Source: Rhodohalobacter sp. 614A (GTDB taxonomy: Bacteria > Bacteroidota > Rhodothermia > Balneolales > Balneolaceae). Taken from it: 64,000 nt of DNA. The position numbers and the translations under genes are program-made. The notes beneath the pieces were generated by a model. The model did no database searches. It was given only the letters and a program-made list of their open reading frames with translations, and was not told where the DNA came from. The stretch spans positions 902,273-966,272 of the forward strand of contig NZ_JAKEDS010000001.1 of assembly GCF_021462415.1 (NCBI RefSeq), in the 5' to 3' direction. Below, in pieces: positions 52,640 to 60,712 of the stretch (the stretch's first letter is position 1; the number at the start of each line of letters is the position of its first letter).

Positions 52640-53416
52640 TTAATCTGGTCTATTGTTGTATGCATTTCTATAAAATTTTTCTTCATCATTGATTGGTACT
52701 CCCTTGTCAATGATCTCCTGAACAGAGTAACGCATTTCCTTTATCCAGCCTCTTAGCTTACTATAAGATTCAGGCCTTCCAAGTCCTGCATTTCTATATT
52801 CCCAAAATTTTTCATAGAACAGCTCCCTGTATATTGGCTTTCTCTTTTCAGTATCCGGCGCCGGTGCGTACTCCTCTTTTAGCTTTTCTAATTCACTTAA
52901 ATAGCCAACTAATTTGCGATAAGTAAAATCTACATTCGTTTGAATCTTTGATTTATTCTTAGATTTGTCATAAACATAGTAAGTAAGATTGATAACCGTG
53001 TACCCTCCCTTTTTATAGTTTTGATAGTACTCTTGAAACTTGTAATATTTTTTTGAGTCGATTCCTAAAACCGACATTTTCTCCATATCAAAACGGTCTT
53101 TAGTTACCTTATCAATTTCATTGATTCGGTTTTGAATATCTGAAAACTCTCTTTGATAAAAGACATTTTTCTTGTCCTCTTTCACTTTCCCTATTTTCTC
53201 AAAAAAGAATCTTATATGACCGTGAACAGCTACCTCTATAGCTTTATCTAAAATATCGTATTGAGCATCTACTATTTTTTGATACTCTTCATCCGGCAAT
53301 TGTCCCTCCATATTCAACACGAAAGGTTCCTGGCCTGTTGCTGGAGTTGTCCAGTGGTCTAATCCATCCAGCTTGCCATCTAACCAATCCTGAAAGGTAT
53401 ATGTATCCTCTCCCAT
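52640..53416 (-). CDS. Element protein of unknown function next to the integrase
   Basis: 258 residues from ATG 53416, immediately after the integrase stop; a longer frame would overlap the integrase by 47 bases. Charged and helical with Tyr-rich stretches (KKYYKFQEYYQNYKKGGYTV, TYRKLVGYLSELEKLKEEYA). No nuclease, ATPase or membrane motif is visible. Coding is more AT-rich than the integrase. In small integrative elements the slot beside the integrase often holds cargo, including phage-defence genes, but nothing in the sequence proves that. Confidence 0.7.
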   Translation of the reverse strand: MGEDTYTFQDWLDGKLDGLDHWTTPATGQEPFVLNMEGQLPDEEYQKIVDAQYDILDKAIEVAVHGHIRFFFEKIGKVKEDKKNVFYQREFSDIQNRINEIDKVTKDRFDMEKMSVLGIDSKKYYKFQEYYQNYKKGGYTVINLTYYVYDKSKNKSKIQTNVDFTYRKLVGYLSELEKLKEEYAPAPDTEKRKPIYRELFYEKFWEYRNAGLGRPESYSKLRGWIKEMRYSVQEIIDKGVPINDEEKFYRNAYNNRPD

Positions 53417-53417
53417 T

Positions 53418-54644
53418 TTAAGCCCCAATCTGAATGATCTTACCCTGTTCCTCTTCCTCTTCATCCAATATCATCTGCAACTTAGAAGCCCAACGGTTTA
53501 ACGCGGTTCGCTTCTCTTCCAGATAGTCGTACCGATCATAGATAGCCGTTACCTGGTTGTCTCCAGCAATGCCTTTATGATTGAGGAGTTTCCCTAATGT
53601 GGTACGATCTACCTTCAATCCGGCAAGGTAGGTGGCAACAGTCCGGCGTAAGTCGTGAGGCCGGAAGTCCTTCACTTCTGCAATTTCCCGGACATCGTCA
53701 ACGGGTCGTTTTATTCCTTCCAGTGGTGCGTTGTCATTAACAGGAGAGGCAAAAACATACTCTTTGGCGCCGGTTATAGGCTTCAGATTTTTAAGCACGT
53801 CAACGGCTAAATTTGATAACGGTACTTGATGTTCACGCTTTCCCTTTGCCAACTCTTTGGGAATAGTCCAGACTCCATTTTTAATGTTCTCCCATTTCAT
53901 GTGGCGCGTTTCCTTAGATCGTTGACCGGTTAACAGAAGCAGCTTTAAAACCGATTTAGCTGGCTCTTGTACCTCTTCAAAAGCTCCCCAAAGGCGCCGG
54001 ATCTCTTCCTCTTCATAGTACCTCTCCCTTTTGTTTTCTCCCCCTTCGTATTTTGTTGTATGGCTTACAGGATTGCTCTCTGTAACTGCTTTCTCCATTC
54101 CAATGGTGTAGATTCGAGACAGCAAAGAGCGAACGCGGTTTGCCATCGTCTTACTCCCTCTTTTATATGCAATGTTATCCAGAAATTTTATGATAAGGTG
54201 TCGATCAATCTCTTTGATTTCCTTATTACCAAAGACCGGTTTAATCTCATTGTCTATGATGCGTTCATACTCATCGGCTGTTTTCTCTCGAAGGGTTGGT
54301 AAATGGTACTGTTTGAATGCCTCCAGTAGTTCGGAAAACATTTTGCCTGGCTTCATACGCTCTTTTTTCTCCTGGAGGGGGTCAATCCCTTTATGGAGTT
54401 GGTTTGATATGCCTCTGGCTTCATCTCTGGCAATAGAGAGGCTCATATTCGGATAGGTGCCAATGGTGAAGCGTTTCACCTTATCGTTATACCGGTATCG
54501 GTACACAAAGGATTTATGACCGGTGGGAGTAACTCGAAGGGCAAGGCCGTTAACAACAGTGTCGTAAACTTCAATTCTCTTTTTTTCCGGCGCCGGATGG
54601 TGACGGACAAAGGAGTCTGTTAGCGAAAGTTTGCTATTAGACAT
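53418..54644 (-). CDS. int: Tyrosine-family site-specific integrase, P4-like
   Basis: 408 residues. The N-terminal DUF4102-type arm-binding domain has VVNGLALRVTPTGHKSFVYR and FTIGTYPNMSLSIARDEAR. A core-binding SAM-like domain covers about 110-200. The catalytic residues are Arg in LLTGQRSKETRHMKW, His-X-X-Arg in PHDLRRTVATYLAG, His in LNHKG and the nucleophile Tyr in AIYDRYDYLEEKR. It recombines the attP core with the tRNA-Asp 3' end. It sits at the attR side, 174 bases from the repeat, with arm-type sites just upstream of its start. Confidence 0.94.
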   Translation of the reverse strand: MSNSKLSLTDSFVRHHPAPEKKRIEVYDTVVNGLALRVTPTGHKSFVYRYRYNDKVKRFTIGTYPNMSLSIARDEARGISNQLHKGIDPLQEKKERMKPGKMFSELLEAFKQYHLPTLREKTADEYERIIDNEIKPVFGNKEIKEIDRHLIIKFLDNIAYKRGSKTMANRVRSLLSRIYTIGMEKAVTESNPVSHTTKYEGGENKRERYYEEEEIRRLWGAFEEVQEPAKSVLKLLLLTGQRSKETRHMKWENIKNGVWTIPKELAKGKREHQVPLSNLAVDVLKNLKPITGAKEYVFASPVNDNAPLEGIKRPVDDVREIAEVKDFRPHDLRRTVATYLAGLKVDRTTLGKLLNHKGIAGDNQVTAIYDRYDYLEEKRTALNRWASKLQMILDEEEEEQGKIIQIGA

Positions 54645-54675
54645 GGCTGGGTTGTTGGGTTAAACTTTTGATCTC

Positions 54676-54696
54676 GGGGACAACAGGGGGACAACA
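54676..54696 (+). repeat. Right arm-type integrase repeats
   Basis: GGGGACAACA at 54676-54685 and again at 54687-54696, the same doublet with the same 11-base period and orientation as at the left end. It lies about 120 bases from attR and directly upstream of the integrase gene, so integrase binding could also repress its own promoter. Confidence 0.7.
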
Positions 54697-54817
54697 AAAA
54701 TTGGAATGCCTCTGTCGTTTGCGTTACCTCAAGTTACTTCAAAACCCTATGATATACAACACTTTACGGAACTTTTTCGGGGGTGCTGAAACCTTTAGCT
54801 ATTTTTATAAAAACTGA

Positions 54818-54861
54818 CTGTCACGCAGGAGGTCGAGGGTTCGAGTCCCTTCCGGATCGCT
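54818..54861 (+). repeat. attR of the element (tRNA-Asp 3' fragment)
   Basis: Exact 44-base copy of the tRNA-Asp 3' part at 49944-49987. It lacks the 5' half of the tRNA, so it is a remnant and not a gene. It continues into the original downstream sequence with the native terminator. Confidence 0.92.
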
Positions 54862-54910
54862 CAAAAAAAAGCAAAGCTGCTCATATAAAAATGGGCAGCT
54901 TTTTTTGTTT
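54830..54910 (+). repeat. Direct repeat A: tRNA-Asp 3' end plus native terminator
   Basis: 81 bases containing the last 31 bases of tRNA homology, an A run, and the terminator AAAGCTGC (54873-54880) with GCAGCTTT (54895-54902) and T run. A second copy at 55232-55314 differs by one substitution and a 2-base insertion in the A/G run. The two copies bracket the GIY-YIG gene. Confidence 0.9.
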
Positions 54911-54934
54911 GAAAGGTATATCAAGATTAAAAGG

Positions 54935-55207
54935 ATGCACTATTTATACATTATATATAGTGAGAAAAGGGGTAGCTACTATTCAGGTCAGACAAAGGAT
55001 GTTAAAAATAGATTATCCAAACATAACAGAGGTCACTCCCTCGCTACAAAAAATGGCATACCTTGGGTTCTTAGAAAAGTTGTAGAATTTGAAACCAAAT
55101 CTGAAGCAATTAAAGCTGAAAATTGGCTTAAAAGAATGAAAAGTAAAAAAGTTATTGAACGAGTTATTCGAGGTAAAATTGATATGCGAGAGGTCATTGC
55201 CGATTAG
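54935..55207 (+). CDS. Small GIY-YIG endonuclease between tRNA-derived repeats
   Basis: 90 residues from ATG 54935 (MHYLYIIYSEKRGSYYSGQT). A TTG at 54905 lies inside the terminator of repeat A and is rejected. The whole protein is one GIY-YIG nuclease domain: IIYS and YYSGQ stand for the GIY and YIG strands, Arg in VKNRLSKHN and Glu in AIKAENWLKRMKS complete the site, as in the UvrC-like single-domain group. The coding DNA is very AT-rich. It has its own copy of the tRNA-Asp 3' end directly downstream and another directly upstream, with no other gene, so it looks like a single-gene cassette. Confidence 0.9.
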   Translation: MHYLYIIYSEKRGSYYSGQTKDVKNRLSKHNRGHSLATKNGIPWVLRKVVEFETKSEAIKAENWLKRMKSKKVIERVIRGKIDMREVIAD

Positions 55208-55210
55208 AAA

Positions 55211-55262
55211 GCCTGTCCCGACCCCTCGGGAAGGTCGAGGGGTCGAGTCCCTTCCGGATCGC
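55211..55262 (+). repeat. Altered tRNA-Asp 3' half downstream of the GIY-YIG gene
   Basis: GCCTGTC, a changed 15-base stretch, then GGTCGAGG, GTCGAGTCCC and TTCCGGATCGCT, aligning with the tRNA-Asp anticodon-to-3' segment. The altered part makes a perfect hairpin, GACCCCTCG (55220-55228) with CGAGGGGTC (55236-55244). The anticodon stem is destroyed, so this is not a functional tRNA. Confidence 0.82.
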
Positions 55263-55314
55263 TCAAAAAAAAAGGCAAAGCTGCTCATATAAAAATGGGC
55301 AGCTTTTTTTGTTT
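55232..55314 (+). repeat. Direct repeat B: tRNA-Asp 3' end plus terminator
   Basis: Second copy of the 54830-54910 repeat. The terminator AAAGCTGC (55277-55284) with GCAGCTTT (55299-55306) has T runs on both strands and also serves the convergent CHAP-like gene that ends at 55321. This copy is therefore probably the one at the ancestral position. Confidence 0.9.
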
Positions 55315-55320
55315 TGAGTT

Positions 55321-55986
55321 CTATGCATTCAGCAATTCAAGCATATGCTCTCGGGTTGGCGCATCAAAGATTCCTGAAATTTCCAGTTCAAAGTTGGTTG
55401 CCTGGAATTGTTTGAGGGCTCCTTCGGTTTTGGGGCCAAAAATACCATCGGATGTTCCTGCGTTAAATTGAAGCAATTTAAGTGCGTTTTGAAGATTTAC
55501 GACATCCGTTCCGGTATCGCCTTTCTTTAAATCCTTATCTTTTAACTCAAACTTATTATCTGGCTGGAGCCGCCTAAAGGAGAGGACTCTTTCAGCAGGG
55601 TAGGCAGAGATGGAGACTGAATTATTTTGATTTCCGCCTAAGGTATAGACTCTCGATTTATCGCTGGAATATCCAAAGAAAATACCAACATGGCCTTGAT
55701 GAGAGTTCGGATCGCCGCGCCAGTATACAACGATATCACCCGGCTCGGGATTTTCTACCGGTAAACCTACCGTCAGCCACGAACGCGCAGCTGCTGAGCC
55801 TGACCGTTTAACGCCGCATTTCATCGCTACCCAATTCATGAATACGCTACACCAAGGGGTTTCGTCATCGTCAATCCATGAAATTCCGATTTCATTTGAA
55901 TACTGAAGTATTCTTTTATTATGCTGGCTTCCGCTTATTTCAGATATACCTAACTCTTTGGTGGCTACTTGTATGATTTTATCCAT
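55321..55986 (-). CDS. CHAP-like peptidoglycan hydrolase with peptidoglycan-binding domain
   Basis: 221 residues, no signal peptide. The N-terminal 145 residues resemble the TIGR02594/CHAP cysteine peptidase group: Cys46 in TPWCSVFMNW, His in HQGHVGIFFGY, and an Asn in TLGGNQNNSVSI. The C-terminal 65 residues are a PG_binding_1 domain (LKKGDTGTDVVNLQNALKLL, SDGIFGPKTEGALKQFQ). It should cut peptide bonds in the cell wall. Lack of a signal suggests export by another route or a phage origin. It marks the ancestral right flank of the tRNA-Asp locus. Confidence 0.85.
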   Translation of the reverse strand: MDKIIQVATKELGISEISGSQHNKRILQYSNEIGISWIDDDETPWCSVFMNWVAMKCGVKRSGSAAARSWLTVGLPVENPEPGDIVVYWRGDPNSHQGHVGIFFGYSSDKSRVYTLGGNQNNSVSISAYPAERVLSFRRLQPDNKFELKDKDLKKGDTGTDVVNLQNALKLLQFNAGTSDGIFGPKTEGALKQFQATNFELEISGIFDAPTREHMLELLNA

Positions 55987-56084
55987 TTCTCTCGGGGCTT
56001 TTTGGTGTTAAAGGATTTTAATACTTCTCTCCTGTTGATAATAACTTAGAAATCAGGATGATCTACAACTACTTTTTAAAATAT

Positions 56085-58526
56085 TTACTTGGCCAGCAGC
56101 ATCTTTTCAACCCGAACCCCCTGGTTTGTGACCATCCTGTAAAAATACACGCCTGAAGCTAAACCGGATGCATTAAAAGGAATTTCGTAGTATCCGATAT
56201 TGAACTCTTCATCGAGAATCGTTTGAACAAGTGAGCCCATCGAATTATAGATATCCAGCCTCACACGGGATCGTTGTGGAATTACAATAGGGATTGTGGT
56301 TTGATGGTTGTACGGATTCGGATAATTATTGCCGAGCGTTAACTCGCCATCAGAAAAGAGAAACTCAATTTCGATGTCTTCTGAGAGGTTCAGGCCAGCG
56401 GCAAAAACGTTGTACTGAACAACTTCTTCTGTGTTGCCGGTAATTGAAAACGTTGCCTGGCCTTCGCTGTCGGTTGTTGCTTCATCGGGTGAAATTTGGG
56501 ATGAACCATTATCCTGTTCAATTTGAACCTCAATTCCTTCAAAGGGTTCTCCATTGCTGTTTTCAACCCGTACGATTATTAAACTTTCCTGGATGCCCGT
56601 GGCTAAAACTCTGTCTCTGGAAACCTCTACGCCAGAATTTTGTAAGCTAATATCAATTGTGGATGCTGTTTCAATATTTGAATGATTGCTCTGAGTGGTT
56701 TCCACGCCGGACCGAACACGATAGTAGTAGTCCGTACCGGGTGTAAGATTGGTTATTGTAAAAGATGTTACATCGCCAACATCTTTGTTTTCAAATCCGG
56801 AGAGAATGGATGTGAAATCCGGGTTGAGTGAAACATCCAAAAAATAACGCTCGGCAGCTGAAACATTTGTCCAACGGGCAGTGAATGACACGGCATCTAC
56901 TTGTATCGGCTCCAAGGCACTTGGGCTTGTGAGAGCGGGAGTGCTGAATGATCGCTGATTTCCAAACGAAGTTCCAACTGAGTTTGTAGCATAGGCCCTG
57001 ACATAATAGTCTCTGTTTTGTTCAAGATTTGTTATTTGGATTTGAAACGGGCCAAGGCCATCTCCGGCAACTGCGCATTCGTCAGCGAATGAGGGATTTG
57101 GTTCCGTATCCCAGCAGAATCCATTTTCGAAGATTGAGCTGCCGCCATCATCCGTTGAATGACCATTCAGTTGTGCAAGGGAATAAGAGATATTGGTAAC
57201 CGGATTTGTTGTAACGGAGGGCAGATCAAATTCCGTTGCGGTTGTTCTGTACTGTTCAACCACGTGCTGTATTTCTCTCATGCTTCGGGCATTGTCGGCA
57301 GGAGAAAATTCCCCCGAGTATGAACCAGTAGGAACGCCTTCGTAATTGATGTCCGGATTTGAAAATACAAGAACTTGGCTGGATCCATCGAGATATGTCA
57401 TAACAGATGCGTATGAAATTCCATCATTTCCCGTCCATCTCCAGCCTGTTGAGTAGGGAAAGATTCCCCGCCGGTTCGTATTGTTAGCGGCATTTTGATT
57501 TTGGTTTCGACTATGAGCATTGCCGAAGTTATGCCCCATTTCATGGCCGTGTGTTCTTCCGTTCGCCTGTTGTACGCGTGTAATTGAAAATGCATATTGT
57601 GGTAAGCCACTCTGGGCGGTAATCACCCATGCAATGCCGCCTGTATCTTCCGTTTCAGAGAATAGAGCAACAAGATCGGCTCCATACTGATCTCTTAGCT
57701 GATGAATCTCATCCATATGACCTGCGGTTTCTTCTCCCCAGGGATTAAATAAAGCGGAGGCGGTTAATCGCCGCAAATCCAATTCAGAATCTCCTGTCTC
57801 GGTGTATTGTGTGCGATGAGTATGGACCAGGCGAAATTCGAGATCCAGGTTTGAATTATCAGCAGAAACCTGCGCGACAGCCATAGCCTGATTGATAATG
57901 TTTTGAATGCCACTTGAATTTGTTGCCGCCCAATTTTCTGCGTTTGGAGTGTAAACAATCATGACGTCAATAATTGATGTTTCATGATCATGAGAAACCT
58001 GTGGCTGAGAGTTGTTTTTGTTTGAGTGGGGATTTTCATTTGTTACAACGAGTTGATCATCATGATTGCAAGCAAGCTCATCAGATTGATGCGGATCTTT
58101 TTCAACAAGTATATGTTGACTTTGGAATGAGTCGTACCTGATCTCTAAATAAGTATGATCATTCAGAATATTAACCGTAGATAAAGCCTGGCCGGTTGAG
58201 GGGGAGTAAGAAAAGATGAATGAGTTAAGTTGGTTATTGTTTGTGTGGCCGACAGCAGACCATCCTCCGTTTGGTGAGTGAATAATCTTTTGAATTGCAA
58301 CGTTGTAGAGTTGATCGTCTGGTCCCGGAATGGAAATCTCTTGAACTTCATTTTCTCTTAATGCTGAGAGAACGGATTGATTGAGGTGGATTGACGAGGC
58401 GTTTAAATCAGACGGTTGTTTTGCATTCCAGTTTGTAGTTTCAAGACCAGTCTTCTCAAACAAAAGAGGGGAATCATTTTGTGCGTGTATTGAGGCCGGC
58501 AGGAATAATGCCAACACAATAACCAA
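56085..58526 (-). CDS. Large secreted metalloprotease with FN3-like modules and C-terminal sorting domain
   Basis: 813 residues from the TTG at 58526, but the frame stays open upstream and an ATT at 58556 gives a better signal peptide. The catalytic motif is HEMGHNFGNAH (about 328-338), a metzincin (reprolysin-like) zinc site. A pro-region precedes it. Fibronectin-type modules follow (about 440-625: LEQNRDYYVRAYATNSVG, TNLTPGTDYYYRVRSGVE), then a Big-1-like module (SNGEPFEGIEVQIEQDNG). The last 85 residues (NYPNPYNHQTTIPIVI, ASGLASGVYFYRM) are a Type-9-style sorting domain. It is likely secreted and surface-attached. Confidence 0.9.
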   Translation of the reverse strand: MVIVLALFLPASIHAQNDSPLLFEKTGLETTNWNAKQPSDLNASSIHLNQSVLSALRENEVQEISIPGPDDQLYNVAIQKIIHSPNGGWSAVGHTNNNQLNSFIFSYSPSTGQALSTVNILNDHTYLEIRYDSFQSQHILVEKDPHQSDELACNHDDQLVVTNENPHSNKNNSQPQVSHDHETSIIDVMIVYTPNAENWAATNSSGIQNIINQAMAVAQVSADNSNLDLEFRLVHTHRTQYTETGDSELDLRRLTASALFNPWGEETAGHMDEIHQLRDQYGADLVALFSETEDTGGIAWVITAQSGLPQYAFSITRVQQANGRTHGHEMGHNFGNAHSRNQNQNAANNTNRRGIFPYSTGWRWTGNDGISYASVMTYLDGSSQVLVFSNPDINYEGVPTGSYSGEFSPADNARSMREIQHVVEQYRTTATEFDLPSVTTNPVTNISYSLAQLNGHSTDDGGSSIFENGFCWDTEPNPSFADECAVAGDGLGPFQIQITNLEQNRDYYVRAYATNSVGTSFGNQRSFSTPALTSPSALEPIQVDAVSFTARWTNVSAAERYFLDVSLNPDFTSILSGFENKDVGDVTSFTITNLTPGTDYYYRVRSGVETTQSNHSNIETASTIDISLQNSGVEVSRDRVLATGIQESLIIVRVENSNGEPFEGIEVQIEQDNGSSQISPDEATTDSEGQATFSITGNTEEVVQYNVFAAGLNLSEDIEIEFLFSDGELTLGNNYPNPYNHQTTIPIVIPQRSRVRLDIYNSMGSLVQTILDEEFNIGYYEIPFNASGLASGVYFYRMVTNQGVRVEKMLLAK

Positions 58527-58807
58527 TGTTGTGATATTGTTTTTTTTTAATTGAATGATTGACCTCGGGGTTATTGTTAAGAAACTTCCAAAGTATAATT
58601 ACAATTTCTGAGAAGGATGATAACAGAATTGTACGAAATAAATGGTGAATTCTCTTCAGTATCTATTTATGCTTCGTAAGATTGGTGATTACTTATCGTT
58701 TTAGCCACTGTCAGTGAGCATTTATAAATTCGCTGGAAAACGTTATTTTTAAAATCACAGGACAATACGAAATTAATTCGTTATAAATAAAGTAAAAACA
58801 AATATTT

Positions 58808-60697
58808 ATGGATAGTTTGTATCCCGCATACGATGTGATTGTAGTGGGCGCAGGCCATGCTGGAAGCGAAGCTGCAGCCGCGGCCGCAAATATGGGAGCA
58901 AAAACGCTGCTCATTACAATGAACCTGGATGCAATTGCAAAAATGTCTTGCAATCCCGCAATGGGTGGGGTAGCCAAGGGGCAATTGGTGAGAGAGATTG
59001 ATGCTCTTGGTGGTTTAAGTGGAATGGTTGCTGACAAGAGCGGTGTTCAGTTTCGAATGTTGAATCGCAGCAAGGGGCCGGCAATGTGGAGCCCGCGGTG
59101 CCAAAGTGATCGTGCACTTTATTCAAAAACAATGAGAGAGGAGCTTGAGAGGATTCCGAATCTCTATTTTCGTCAAGACAACGTTGTAGAAATTCTTACT
59201 GATGATTCCGGAAAAGTAATTACAGGCGTGGTGACCCAAACGGGGCAGAGCTTCCAGTCTAAGTCCGTTATTTTGACTAGCGGTACTTTTTTGAATGGAA
59301 TTATTCATATCGGCGAAAGTCAATATGGCGGCGGACGATCCGGAGAAAGAGCGTCTGTTGGTATTTCTGCATCATTAGAAAAACTCGGGTTTGAAATTGG
59401 TCGTTTAAAAACGGGAACACCTCCGCGGCTTGATGGCCGTTCTATTGATCTGTCTAAACTGGAAATTCAATACGGCGATGAAAATCCGAGTCCGTTTTCT
59501 TTTATGACGGATGAATTGCCAGATGTAAATGATCAGCTAACTTGCTGGATCGGATATACAAATACGGAAGTTCACGAAAAGTTAAAAACCGGATTTGATC
59601 GCAGCCCCATGTTTAATGGCCGGATTAAATCTGTAGGTCCGCGTTACTGTCCAAGTATCGAGGATAAGATTAATCGTTTTGCTGATAAAGACAGACACCA
59701 ACTATTCCTGGAACCGGAAGGGTGGGATACTTATGAGATGTATTTAAATGGGTTTTCAACATCTTTGCCCGAGGATGTACAATATCATGCACTTCGAACT
59801 ATCCCGGGTTTTGAAAAAGCAGTGATGTTACGCCCCGGGTATGCCATTGAATACGACTATTTTCAACCATACCAGGTAAAGAGAAGTCTTGAAACCAAAC
59901 TCGTTAACGGTCTCTTTTTTGCAGGCCAGATTAATGGAACAACAGGTTATGAAGAAGCCGCTTGCCAAGGATTAATGGCCGGCATTAACTCTGCTTTATT
60001 TGTGCAGGAAAAAGAACCTTTTGTCCTGAAGAGATCAGAGGCATACATTGGTGTTCTAATTGATGACCTTATTAATAAAGGCACGGAAGAACCTTATCGA
60101 ATGTTTACCTCACGAGCTGAACATCGAATTCTGCTTCGACAGGATAATGCAGATCTTCGCCTGACGGAGCTGGGCCGAAGAATTGGTTTAGTAGGGGATG
60201 CACGATATGAAAGATTTAGCAAAAAGAAAGAGGAGATAGATCAATTATATGATCTGATCAGTGATTACACAGTTTATCCGGAGAAGATGGATCCGATGCT
60301 TGAGGCAAACGAAACCTCGACTCTTTCCCAACCTGTGAAGGCAAAATCATTGGTGCCCCGACCTGAATTACATCTTCGGGATATTTTAGATGCAGATGAG
60401 GAACTTAATTCTAAAGTAGCTGAAATTACAACCAATAATTATGTGATCGAACAGGTTGAGATTCAGATCAAATATGATGGCTATATCAAACGGGAGTTTG
60501 AGATGGTAGAGGAGATGAGCAAACAGGAAAATACTCAGATCCCGGACAAGATTAACTACGAAAAAATTAAGAGCCTTTCCTCAGAAGGGAAGAATAAACT
60601 TGCTAAAATTCAGCCGGAAACCATTGGTCAGGCATCACGAATTAGTGGTGTTTCTGCAAGTGACGTTGCTGTTTTAATGGTTTATCTGAAAGGATAG
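58808..60697 (+). CDS. mnmG: tRNA uridine-5-carboxymethylaminomethyl modification enzyme MnmG
   Basis: 629 residues, standard length. FAD-dependent partner of MnmE that builds the cmnm5 group on wobble U34 of several tRNAs. Landmarks are the FAD loop [73 protein letters not shown] with a catalytic Cys, and [18 protein letters not shown]. The C-terminal helical domain ends [20 protein letters not shown]. rsmG starts 8 bases downstream. The mnmG-rsmG pair is commonly near oriC, in line with the parS-like sites here. Confidence 0.97.
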   Translation: MDSLYPAYDVIVVGAGHAGSEAAAAAANMGAKTLLITMNLDAIAKMSCNPAMGGVAKGQLVREIDALGGLSGMVADKSGVQFRMLNRSKGPAMWSPRCQSDRALYSKTMREELERIPNLYFRQDNVVEILTDDSGKVITGVVTQTGQSFQSKSVILTSGTFLNGIIHIGESQYGGGRSGERASVGISASLEKLGFEIGRLKTGTPPRLDGRSIDLSKLEIQYGDENPSPFSFMTDELPDVNDQLTCWIGYTNTEVHEKLKTGFDRSPMFNGRIKSVGPRYCPSIEDKINRFADKDRHQLFLEPEGWDTYEMYLNGFSTSLPEDVQYHALRTIPGFEKAVMLRPGYAIEYDYFQPYQVKRSLETKLVNGLFFAGQINGTTGYEEAACQGLMAGINSALFVQEKEPFVLKRSEAYIGVLIDDLINKGTEEPYRMFTSRAEHRILLRQDNADLRLTELGRRIGLVGDARYERFSKKKEEIDQLYDLISDYTVYPEKMDPMLEANETSTLSQPVKAKSLVPRPELHLRDILDADEELNSKVAEITTNNYVIEQVEIQIKYDGYIKREFEMVEEMSKQENTQIPDKINYEKIKSLSSEGKNKLAKIQPETIGQASRISGVSASDVAVLMVYLKG

Positions 60698-60712
60698 GTT
60701 TCACGTGAAACA
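60697..60712. promoter_or_regulatory. parS-like centromere site 1
   Basis: GGTTTCACGTGAAACA matches the parS consensus TGTTNCACGTGAAACA at all but the first base. It spans the mnmG-rsmG junction and contains the GTG start of rsmG (60705). ParB-family proteins bind such sites to segregate the origin region. Confidence 0.8.

Larger units (their letters stand above)
49944..54861 (+). mobile_element. 4.9-kb integrative element inserted in tRNA-Asp
   Basis: Bounded by the 44-bp direct repeat. It contains, all on the minus strand and reading away from attR, a tyrosine integrase, an unknown 257-residue protein, an AlpA-like regulator, a probable replication-related protein and three small proteins. 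About 500 bases of non-coding DNA lie at the left end. Paired arm-type repeats flank the gene block. There is no capsid, terminase, relaxase or conjugation gene, so it resembles a satellite-type or minimal integrative element that would depend on a helper for transfer. Genes for obvious cargo such as resistance or restriction are absent. Confidence 0.88.

Noticed and set aside
55211-55262. Second tRNA-Asp gene
   Set aside because: Only the 3' half is present and its anticodon stem is replaced by an unrelated hairpin.
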